The notes below the pieces were generated by a model. The model was not told where the DNA came from, ran no database searches, and was given only the letters and a program-made list of their open reading frames with translations. The translations under genes and the position numbers were made by a program. Positions 6,960 through 13,478 of a stretch of DNA of 14,520 bases are shown here, in pieces. Source of the DNA: CAZXVW01 sp964644025. GTDB lineage: Bacteria; Acidobacteriota; Terriglobia; Bryobacterales; Bryobacteraceae. Where the stretch lies: NCBI GenBank assembly GCA_964644025.1, contig CAZXVW010000114.1:1-14520 (forward strand), given 5' to 3'. Every line of letters starts with the position of its first letter. Position 1 is the stretch's first letter.

Positions 6960-8522
6960 TCAAGGCAGGCGGCCCGCCACGTAAAACGGCCGCCACTCAA
7001 CATCCTGGCCCCGGCCCGTCGGCACGGGCCGCACCACGCGGAAGGCCACCGGGGCCCCGGACTTCAGCGTGGACTGGATCTGCTTCAGCTCATCCACGGA
7101 GGTCACCGGGCGCCGGTTAATGGACGTAATCACGTCGTTTTCCCGTAAGCCGATCTCGTCGGCGAAGGAGCCGGTCTCCACCCGCGTCACCATGACCCCC
7201 TTGGCCTTCAGCTTCATGTCCTCGATTTCGCGCGGCGCCAGGTTGCGCACGTAAATACCGAACCTGGCGTTGGTGCTCTCGCCGCTGCTGGGCCTCTCCT
7301 GCTCCCGGTAGAAAGAGAACCGGGGATCGTTCGCCCAGACCTTGGCTCGATCGCCCACCGTCACCGGGAAGTCCATCTTCTTCCCATCGCGATCCACCGT
7401 AATCGTCACTTCCTTCCCCACCGGCGTGTCGGCCACGCGAGCCACCAGGTCATCCCCGTTCTTAATCGGCTTGCCGTCCATGGCAACGATGATGTCCTCC
7501 GCCTTGATGCCGGCTTTTGCTGCCGGCCCTCCCGCTTCGACGCTGCTGACGACAACCCCGTGCTCGACGCCCAGGGCTTTCAACAGGTCTGGATTCTCCT
7601 GGCGGCCGAAGCTGACGCCGATCGAACCACGGGTGACGCGCCCGGTCTTGATGATCATGTTGTAAACCTTTACGGCCGTGTTGATCGGCAGCGCGAATCC
7701 AACACCCTGGGAACCGCCCGTCTGGGTGGCAATCATCGTGTTCACCCCGATTACCTGTCCCAGGATGTTGAGCAGCGGCCCACCACTGTTGCCCCGGTTG
7801 ATCGCCGCGTCAGTTTGAATGAACCGCTGGAACTGCTGGGTGCCGATGTCCCGGCCCTTGGCGCTGATGATGCCCGCCGTGACGGTGGATTCCAGCCCGA
7901 ATGGGGAACCGATGGCCACTGCCCAGTCTCCCACCTGCACGGCGTCGGAATTGCCGATCTCGGCCGCCGTCAGGGGCCGGTCCGCATCGATCTTGATCAC
8001 CGCCAGGTCCGTCTCCACATCAAAGCCCACCAGCTTGGCGCGATGCTCGGACTGGTCGTGGACCAGCTTCACCTTAATCTCGTCCGCGTCCTCGATCACA
8101 TGGTGGTTCGTGAGTATGTAGCCTTTCGGGTCCACGATGAAGCCGGAACCGGTGGCTTGCCGCCGGTATGCTCGGCGAGGCGCGTCGCCGAAAGGTGAGC
8201 CGAAGAATCGCCGGAACAGGTCAAAATCGTCGCGCTGCTGATCCTCTCGCTGGCCGCGTGCGCTCTGCCGCGGTTCCGGAGTGTACTCGCTGGTGATGTT
8301 GACCACCGCCGGCTCGATTTTCCTGACTAGCTTCGAAAACGCGCTCGAAAGGTCGACCGGGCTCGGGATGGTGAGGGGAGCCGCATCGGTCGCCGGCTGG
8401 CTCCGGTCGGCCTTCACTCCCGTGTCCACCACCGTTCCGATGAGAATCCCGATGGCCAGGGTCAATAGCAGCATGCTCGAGGAAAGCAGCTTCTGCTGAC
8501 GTAACATATTGAAAACATGCAT
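6960..8522 (-). CDS. HtrA/DegP-type periplasmic serine protease with two PDZ domains
   Basis: A 520-residue envelope protease/chaperone that degrades or refolds damaged periplasmic proteins. An N-terminal membrane anchor or signal sequence (about 12-32, LLSSSMLLLTLAIGILIGT) is followed by a linker and a trypsin-like domain at about 60-295. The catalytic triad is His141 (ILTNHHVIED), Asp172 (ETDLAVIKI) and Ser246 (RGNSGGPL). A Gln/Arg/Asp-rich stretch (90-106) matches the LA-loop region. The first PDZ domain is about 298-390 (HGVVVSSVEAGGPAAKAGI) and the second about 420-505 (GVMVTRVETGSFADEIGL). The start ATG 8522 has GGGAGAGG 11 bases upstream; an earlier ATG at 8567 would add 15 residues ahead of the membrane segment and overlap the -10 box. 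It is probably monocistronic or leads into the peptidoglycan-binding and ald genes. Whether it is DegP, DegQ or DegS-like cannot be decided. Confidence 0.95.
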   Translation of the reverse strand: MHVFNMLRQQKLLSSSMLLLTLAIGILIGTVVDTGVKADRSQPATDAAPLTIPSPVDLSSAFSKLVRKIEPAVVNITSEYTPEPRQSARGQREDQQRDDFDLFRRFFGSPFGDAPRRAYRRQATGSGFIVDPKGYILTNHHVIEDADEIKVKLVHDQSEHRAKLVGFDVETDLAVIKIDADRPLTAAEIGNSDAVQVGDWAVAIGSPFGLESTVTAGIISAKGRDIGTQQFQRFIQTDAAINRGNSGGPLLNILGQVIGVNTMIATQTGGSQGVGFALPINTAVKVYNMIIKTGRVTRGSIGVSFGRQENPDLLKALGVEHGVVVSSVEAGGPAAKAGIKAEDIIVAMDGKPIKNGDDLVARVADTPVGKEVTITVDRDGKKMDFPVTVGDRAKVWANDPRFSFYREQERPSSGESTNARFGIYVRNLAPREIEDMKLKAKGVMVTRVETGSFADEIGLRENDVITSINRRPVTSVDELKQIQSTLKSGAPVAFRVVRPVPTGRGQDVEWRPFYVAGRLP

Positions 8523-8565
8523 GGATAAAATCGCCTCTCCCGGCAACTCCAATCTTGTTATCCCC

Positions 8566-8571
8566 ATTATA
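8566..8571 (-). promoter_or_regulatory. -10 box TATAAT upstream of the HtrA-type protease gene
   Basis: A perfect TATAAT on the minus strand lies about 44 bases before the ATG at 8522, in the 157-base gap after the EamA gene. The -35 position at 17-base spacing reads GTTCGG and falls in a small inverted repeat (AGGCG, five-base loop, CGCCT; 8584-8598). The poor -35 suggests activator dependence. No RpoE-type or heat-shock consensus is visible. Confidence 0.5.
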
Positions 8572-8679
8572 AGGGATCACTGGAGGCGCCGAACGCCTTT
8601 CTGGGCATAACCGTCGCTTGCACCACCTCCGGGTCCGGGCTTCTTTCAGGCGCCGGCATGCGGGCTGCGGCCGCCGGGG

Positions 8680-9567
8680 TCACTTGTTCGGATGCCCGGT
8701 GGCGCCCGCCGGTTTCAACTCCACCAGGAGAATCCCGGCCAAAATCATTACCGCCCCGGCAGCCTGGCGCACTGAAAGAACCTCACCGGTCACCGCGAAG
8801 GAAGTGATCCCGGCGAAGACAGGTTCCAGGGCGAAGATCAGCGCGGTGTGCGTCGGACTGGTATGCTGCTGCGCCCACGTCTGGATCGTGAAGGCGGCGG
8901 CCGTTGCCAGCAGCCCGGTCACAGCTAGAGCTGCCAGCAAAGTGAAACTCCACGCCAGGAAGGCGTCCTCCATCCACCACCAGGTCGACAGCGCCAGGCC
9001 AGCGCAGGTGAGGATCTGCATAACGCTCAGCCGCTCAAAGCCATCCCGGGGCGCGTAATGCCCGAGCACCAGGATGTGAAGCGCGAAGAAAAACGCGCCC
9101 GCGATAGTGAGCAGGTCGCCGGGGTTGACAGCCAGGACCGGTCCGTCCAGCGTCATTAACCCGACGCCGATGGCCGCGGCCGCGACGCCGGCGGCTTCGC
9201 GAGGCCGGGGAACGGTGCGGTAAAACACTGCGCCGAGCAATGGTACCAGCACAATTGCCAGCCCGGTCAGGAACGCCGACTTGGAGGGGGTCGTCAGCCG
9301 CAACCCGAACGTCTGGCACATGTAACCGCCGAACAAGCAGCCTCCGGCCGCCATCCCTCCCTTCAGGTGGGAAGCGCGAGTCGGAACAACGCCGGAGAGC
9401 CGCCGGTGATAGCCGACGGCCAGGGCCACGCCGGCCAGGCTGAAACGCAACGCCAGGAACAAGAGGGTGGAAACATCCGCCAGGGCGGATTTCACCAGCA
9501 CAAACGTGGCGCCCCAGACAAACGCCACCAAGGCCAGTGAGATATCAGCGCGCCGCGAGGTCTTCAA
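8680..9567 (-). CDS. EamA/DMT-family transporter
   Basis: A 295-residue inner-membrane protein with about ten transmembrane helices, of the drug/metabolite transporter superfamily (RhaT/YdcZ/RarD relatives), which export amino acids, nucleotides or toxic metabolites. Two EamA repeats are visible: the first opens with ISLALVAFVWGATFVLVKSA (about 9-28) and contains the conserved RFSLAGVAL (41-49); the second starts near residue 150 and ends with the family motif ALIFALEPVFAGI (242-254). The start is taken as TTG 9567, not the ATG at 9768: the TTG gives the family's usual length, removes a low-complexity arginine/glycine-rich leader, and forms a TTGA overlap with the stop of the M20 peptidase gene. 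A weak GGTGG lies seven bases upstream. The substrate is unknown; coupling to a peptidase hints at amino acids or peptides. Confidence 0.9.
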   Translation of the reverse strand: MKTSRRADISLALVAFVWGATFVLVKSALADVSTLLFLALRFSLAGVALAVGYHRRLSGVVPTRASHLKGGMAAGGCLFGGYMCQTFGLRLTTPSKSAFLTGLAIVLVPLLGAVFYRTVPRPREAAGVAAAAIGVGLMTLDGPVLAVNPGDLLTIAGAFFFALHILVLGHYAPRDGFERLSVMQILTCAGLALSTWWWMEDAFLAWSFTLLAALAVTGLLATAAAFTIQTWAQQHTSPTHTALIFALEPVFAGITSFAVTGEVLSVRQAAGAVMILAGILLVELKPAGATGHPNK

Positions 9568-10814
9568 CGCTGAGCCACCGGAAGGCCGGCCTCCACCGCT
9601 TTCATGAGAAGACAAATTGTCAGAAAGATGCGCTTCAACCCAAGTTCCCGGCCCGCCGGATCGAACCACTCCCGGGCGGTATGGACGCCGCCTCCCCGTC
9701 CACCGGCCCCGATCGCCACGGCCGGCCAGCCGAGCGAAAGCGGTATGTTGGCGTCGCTGGAGCCGCATTCCAGTTGCGCGCGGATTCCGAGGTAAGCATC
9801 CACGGCGCGCAGGTAGCCCAGGATGGGACTGTCCTCGGACAACCGTCCACCCGGCCGCGAACCGATCTCACGGATCTTTCCCGTCAGGCCCGGCCCCCTC
9901 GAGCAACTGTTCTCTACTTCCAGGGCGCGTTCCAGCGAGCCGGCAGCCAGGCTCATCATCCCCTCGATCTGGCCAGCCTCTTGCGAGCGCAGATCCAGCT
10001 TGGCGCGGGCCGTCGACGGAATCGAGTTCACGCTGGTTCCACCCTCGATCATTCCAAAGTTGAACGACGCTCCGGGTGGTATCTCCCCTCGCTTGTTGGC
10101 GAACAACGTGATGGCGCGGCATAAGGCGTGCACCGGGTTGCCGGCGCCGAAGTCGGCCCAGCTATGCCCTCCGGGCCCGGTGACGGAAATCTCGAAACGG
10201 CGGCTGGCCACCGCCCGGAAGGTAACGTGGCTGGTGGAAGGACCATCCAGCACGATCAGGGCTTCCATCGCCCGCGCCACCTCCGGCTGGCGGCACAGGT
10301 AGCGCATTCCGCTCAGGTTGCCCTCGCCTTCTTCTCCCACCGTCCCGATCAACAGCAACTGGGGCTGGCGGCCAGTGAACACGGGGAATTCGTTGAGGGC
10401 GCCGGCCAGGGCCAGCAGCGCCGCCAGGCCAGCCCCGTTGTCGGCGACGCCCGGACCGTACATGCGGCCGTCGCCTCGTTGCTGAATGTCTTCCGGCCGG
10501 CGCGGCGCCAGGACCGTGTCCAGGTGAGCGGTCACCGCGACGGCCGGCCCGGAGGAGGCTGGCGGAACCCCCGCGATCAGATTACCCGCGCGATCCAGGC
10601 GCACCGCGCACCCCAGGGCGGCCAGTTCGCCCGCCATCCATTCGGCCCGGCGCTCTTCTTGAAATGTTGGCGCGGGGATCCGGCAGAGCGCGGCGTGTTT
10701 GTCGTCAATCCAGTGCTTCTGGGCGCTGAACCAGTTGAGACAATCGCGCACACCCGGACACTCGGCAAGTTCGGCCACCGAACTCAGGCCAGCCTGCTCG
10801 AGGAGCCGGCTCAT
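9564..10814 (-). CDS. M20-family metallopeptidase (tripeptidase/deacylase-like)
   Basis: A 416-residue cytoplasmic di-zinc hydrolase. Metal ligands follow the family order: His97 with Asp99 (VTAHLDTVL), the bridging Asp125 (PGVADNGAG), catalytic Glu161 and ligand Glu162 (GEEGEG), Asp190 (IVLDGPS) and His378 (GVHTAREWF). The lid/dimerisation domain (about 200-305) has GPGGHSWADFG with His217. The closest look is to the PepT/M20-type aminopeptidases rather than to DapE or ArgE, but the substrate cannot be fixed. An unusual ~40-residue helical N-terminus precedes the peptidase fold. ATG 10814 is preferred because GGGAG lies five bases upstream; ATG 10829 is an alternative with five more residues. 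The stop overlaps the EamA start. Confidence 0.92.
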   Translation of the reverse strand: MSRLLEQAGLSSVAELAECPGVRDCLNWFSAQKHWIDDKHAALCRIPAPTFQEERRAEWMAGELAALGCAVRLDRAGNLIAGVPPASSGPAVAVTAHLDTVLAPRRPEDIQQRGDGRMYGPGVADNGAGLAALLALAGALNEFPVFTGRQPQLLLIGTVGEEGEGNLSGMRYLCRQPEVARAMEALIVLDGPSTSHVTFRAVASRRFEISVTGPGGHSWADFGAGNPVHALCRAITLFANKRGEIPPGASFNFGMIEGGTSVNSIPSTARAKLDLRSQEAGQIEGMMSLAAGSLERALEVENSCSRGPGLTGKIREIGSRPGGRLSEDSPILGYLRAVDAYLGIRAQLECGSSDANIPLSLGWPAVAIGAGGRGGGVHTAREWFDPAGRELGLKRIFLTICLLMKAVEAGLPVAQR

Positions 10815-10819
10815 CGCTG

Positions 10820-10824
10820 CTCCC
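10820..10824 (-). promoter_or_regulatory. Ribosome binding site favouring the M20 peptidase start at 10814
   Basis: GGGAG on the minus strand is five bases from ATG 10814. It lies inside the slightly longer frame from ATG 10829, whose own upstream sequence has no good Shine-Dalgarno. Confidence 0.55.
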
Positions 10825-10931
10825 GTCATCGCTTCACAGTGTACCGCGAGATCAGCCCTCAGACGCTCCGGGCGCGGAAGGGCCTTCAGCGGGGAAGAAT
10901 GTTTCGCCCGGCGCCGCCCGCGGGAACCAGC

Positions 10932-11534
10932 TCAGCGCGAGTAAGTCTCCCGGACCAGGCCTACGATGGTGCCGGGGACCAGGTGTTCCCAGCGCTTCCC
11001 CCGCGCGATGTTCTCTCTGACGCTAGATGCTGAAATCCCGCTGTAATCTTCCGGGGTCTTCAATGGACGGATACGGTCGCGCCACTTAGCGGGCGGTTCA
11101 TAATGCCCGTCCCGGTCAGCCACCAGCAGGCCGAATTCCTGAAGCATCTTCTCGAACGCACCCGGCTCACCGTAGTCCCAGTTGATGATGCGCTCGGCAG
11201 CGTCCCGTCCGCACAGGAACCACAGCTCCGGCCCGGGCCCGTAAGCCTCGCGGCATTCCCGGGCGATCTCGATGAACAATCCCCCCTTACTCGCAGCTAC
11301 TGAGAAACGCGGCTCTCCGGCGGTCGCGGCCAGCAGCATTCGCAGGCGGTCTTCGAAATCTACCTCCTCGTACTCCTTGTGCGGGAAACGGTGTGGCAGT
11401 ACGAAGAGCACCTCGTCCACCGCCTCCAGCGCCGCCCGCGCCAGTCCGAGGTGAGCGCGGGTGGGAGGATGGAACGTGCCCGAAAAGATTCCCAGCTTGG
11501 ACGGATTCCCCTCCGATTTCCAGTAGAACTCCAT
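10932..11534 (-). CDS. NadD-like nucleotidyltransferase (nicotinate-nucleotide adenylyltransferase family)
   Basis: A 200-residue Rossmann-fold nucleotidyltransferase. The N-terminal motif reads GIFSGTFHPPTRAHLGLA: the usual GGTFDPxHxGH is changed, but the T/HxxH core survives as TRAH (25-28). LCGRDAAERIINWD (108-120) matches the GxD region of NadD, FGLLVADRDG the next strand, and ISASSVRENIARG (167-179) the ISxxxxR motif that binds ATP phosphates. NadD makes deamido-NAD from nicotinate mononucleotide, but the altered first motif means another nucleotide substrate is possible, so no symbol is given. It is divergent from the oxidoreductase gene, 89 bases apart, and 117 bases upstream of the M20 gene. 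The ATG at 11534 has a poor ribosome site; GGAGGGG within codons 8-10 may be chance. Confidence 0.8.
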   Translation of the reverse strand: MEFYWKSEGNPSKLGIFSGTFHPPTRAHLGLARAALEAVDEVLFVLPHRFPHKEYEEVDFEDRLRMLLAATAGEPRFSVAASKGGLFIEIARECREAYGPGPELWFLCGRDAAERIINWDYGEPGAFEKMLQEFGLLVADRDGHYEPPAKWRDRIRPLKTPEDYSGISASSVRENIARGKRWEHLVPGTIVGLVRETYSR

Positions 11535-11607
11535 ACCACCATGGTACCCGGCGGGGTTGCCGGCAGCAGGGACCGCATTGTGGGATCGTTTACACTGATG
11601 GTGGTTC

Positions 11608-11616
11608 GGGAGGTGA
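11608..11616 (+). promoter_or_regulatory. Ribosome binding site deciding the oxidoreductase start
   Basis: GGGAGGTGA is seven bases before ATG 11624, the best Shine-Dalgarno in the window. It excludes the much longer open frame that extends upstream into the NadD-like gene. A possible -10 (TACACT, 11591-11596) precedes it, with no recognisable -35. Confidence 0.8.
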
Positions 11617-11623
11617 CACCGGG

Positions 11624-12718
11624 ATGAAAAACAAGGTGTTGCGAGTAGCCCTGATCGGGCAAGGCTTCATGGGGCGTGCGCATTCGAACGCCTTTCGGCA
11701 GGTGAGCCGGTTCTTTGACGTGCCCTGGGAGCTGCGGCTGCAAGTCCTCTGTGCCAAGGATGAGCGGCGGCTACGGGTGAACGCTGCGCGCTGGGGCTGG
11801 GAAGAGACCGCGACCGACTGGCGCGCCGTCGTCGAGCGGAAAGACATCGACCTGGTGGACATCGCTACTCCCAACGTATTGCATGCCCCCATCGCGATGG
11901 CCGCCGCCCAGACCGGCAAGATTGTGTTCTCGGAGAAGCCGCTCGCCATTTCTGCCGAGGAAGGCGCCCGGATGGCTCGGGCAGCCCGGGGCGTCCCCAC
12001 CATGGTCTGGTTCAACTACCGCCGCGTCCCGGCCGTCGCCTTTGCCCGCGCACTGGTGGACGAGGGCCGCATCGGCCGGGTCTATCAGTACCGGGGAGCT
12101 TACTTGCAAGGGTGGGGGAACGATCCGTCGCGCCGCGCCGGCTGGAAGCTCGAAAAAGCGCAGGCCGGCTCGGGGGTACTGGGCGACTTGCTCTCCCACG
12201 TCGTCGACACGGCCATGTACCTGAACGGCCCAATTGCCGAAGTGGCCGCGCTGCAAGAGACATTTCAGCCCGGCCGCGACGTCGACGACGCCACCCTGGC
12301 GCTGGTCCGGTTCGCCAACGCCAGCGTTGGTTCGCTGGAGGCCACCCGCTACGCGGTCGGCTGCCGGAACCACAACACCTTCACCATCCATGGCAGCCGG
12401 GGCATGGCTCGCTTCAATCTGGAACATCTGAACCATCTCGAATTCTTTGACGCCACCGAAGACGGCAAACTGCAGGGTCCGCGCAGCCTGTTGGTGACCG
12501 GCCCGGACCACCCTTACTGGAGAAACTTCTGGAAGCCGGGTCACGTCATCGGTTATGAGCACACTTTCATCGCCGCCCTGGGCGACTTTCTGCATGCGTT
12601 GGCGAGCGGCGAGGAATTCCATCCGAATTTCGATGACGCTCAGCGCGTGCAGGTGGTTCTGGACAGTATCTCTGCTGCAGCGCGGACGGGTGCCCGGGTG
12701 GTGATTGCGATGGAGTAA
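11624..12718 (+). CDS. Gfo/Idh/MocA-family oxidoreductase
   Basis: A 364-residue NAD(P)-dependent dehydrogenase, the family that oxidises sugars, inositols and related polyols. The Rossmann start VALIGQGFMGRAHSNAF has the GxGxxG-type motif at 12-17. IATPNVLHAPIAMAA (80-94) and the signature EKP at 104-106 (Lys105 is the catalytic lysine) follow. The C-terminal domain has GSGVLGDLLSHVVDTAMYL (182-198), with Asp188 and His192 in the position of the catalytic DxxxH pair. The C-terminal half contains a family-typical loop (DHPYWRNFWKPGHVIGYEH) resembling IolG/YcjS-type sugar dehydrogenases. There is no signal peptide, so it is cytoplasmic, unlike the many twin-arginine-exported relatives in acidobacteria and planctomycetes. 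The substrate is unknown. The zinc-ribbon gene follows after 16 bases. Confidence 0.93.
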   Translation: MKNKVLRVALIGQGFMGRAHSNAFRQVSRFFDVPWELRLQVLCAKDERRLRVNAARWGWEETATDWRAVVERKDIDLVDIATPNVLHAPIAMAAAQTGKIVFSEKPLAISAEEGARMARAARGVPTMVWFNYRRVPAVAFARALVDEGRIGRVYQYRGAYLQGWGNDPSRRAGWKLEKAQAGSGVLGDLLSHVVDTAMYLNGPIAEVAALQETFQPGRDVDDATLALVRFANASVGSLEATRYAVGCRNHNTFTIHGSRGMARFNLEHLNHLEFFDATEDGKLQGPRSLLVTGPDHPYWRNFWKPGHVIGYEHTFIAALGDFLHALASGEEFHPNFDDAQRVQVVLDSISAAARTGARVVIAME

Positions 12719-12734
12719 AGTAGGGAAAGAGATC

Positions 12735-13478
12735 ATGTTCACCTGGATTTGCCCCCAATGCGGCCGGGAGGTTGCTCCTCACGAGACCGAATGTCCGTAT
12801 TGCCGCGAGCAGGCCGCCGCGGCCGGCCAGGCTCCAGCGGGGGAGCGACCGGAGAGCGCCCGGTCCGGCCCGCCGCCTCGACCTGCGGTTTCGCTCCCGT
12901 CGGCGGCTGCCACCCCTCCTCCGTCTGCCGTTCCGCCCTCTGCTCCGGCTGCTGCCCCGCCACAGCCGGTCTATGAGGTCGGGGGCCGCCAGGGCATGCC
13001 CCCCTGGGTGGTGACCCTGCTGGTGGCGGTGGCGCTTTTCCTTGCCGGTGGAGGCTTCTATTACTGGGTGTGGCCGGCGCTGAAGGCTCGTCCCGTAGCC
13101 CGGCAGCAAAGTCCGTTCGAGGAAGTGCTACCAGCCGGCGAGGCGCACGTCACCGGCGGCCGCATCGCCAGGTACATTGAGGTCACTGGGTTCCGGATCA
13201 CCGAAGATGCGAACCGGCGGGCGCAGGTCCGCTTCCTCGTGGTGAACCATTCGGCGGCCGATATCGGGGATTTGGCGGGCAAGGTTTCCTTGCGCACCAC
13301 GAAATCATCTCCTGACGAGCCGCCTATCAGCACCTTCGAGTTCAAGACCTCGCGGCTGGGGCCTTACGAATCGGTCGAATTCAAAACCGTAATGGCCACC
13401 AAGTTGCGGGCCTATGAGCTGCCGGACTGGCAGTTCCTGACAGCCGACGTGGAAATCACCTCACCGAAAGACCTCTGA
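12735..13478 (+). CDS. Zinc-ribbon single-pass membrane protein of unknown function
   Basis: A 247-residue protein. A short zinc ribbon opens it (WICPQCGREVAPHETECPYC; Cys6, Cys9, Cys20, Cys23), followed by a long Pro/Ala/Ser-rich linker (about 28-80), one transmembrane helix (about 90-113, PWVVTLLVAVALFLAGGGFYY) and an extracytoplasmic domain (about 130-245) that looks beta-rich: GGRIARYIEVTGFRITEDAN, RRAQVRFLVVNHSAADIGDL, LGPYESVEFKT. The strand pattern resembles the immunoglobulin-like domains that compare a protein against vector or lipid ligands, but I do not recognise a family. The zinc ribbon would face the cytoplasm. It starts 16 bases after the oxidoreductase stop with GGGAAAGAG upstream, so the two are probably co-transcribed. 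The last 23 bases overlap the opposing TPR gene. Confidence 0.75.
   Translation: MFTWICPQCGREVAPHETECPYCREQAAAAGQAPAGERPESARSGPPPRPAVSLPSAAATPPPSAVPPSAPAAAPPQPVYEVGGRQGMPPWVVTLLVAVALFLAGGGFYYWVWPALKARPVARQQSPFEEVLPAGEAHVTGGRIARYIEVTGFRITEDANRRAQVRFLVVNHSAADIGDLAGKVSLRTTKSSPDEPPISTFEFKTSRLGPYESVEFKTVMATKLRAYELPDWQFLTADVEITSPKDL

Noticed and set aside
10128..11033. A 301-codon open frame on the plus strand opposite the M20 peptidase.
   Set aside because: The opposite strand keeps all metal ligands of the peptidase; this frame is low in hydrophobic order and crosses the intergenic gap.
11538..11545. Palindrome ACCATGGT in the gap between the NadD-like and oxidoreductase genes.
   Set aside because: Eight bases is too short to call an operator and it lies at the NadD-like ribosome-binding position; no second copy was seen.
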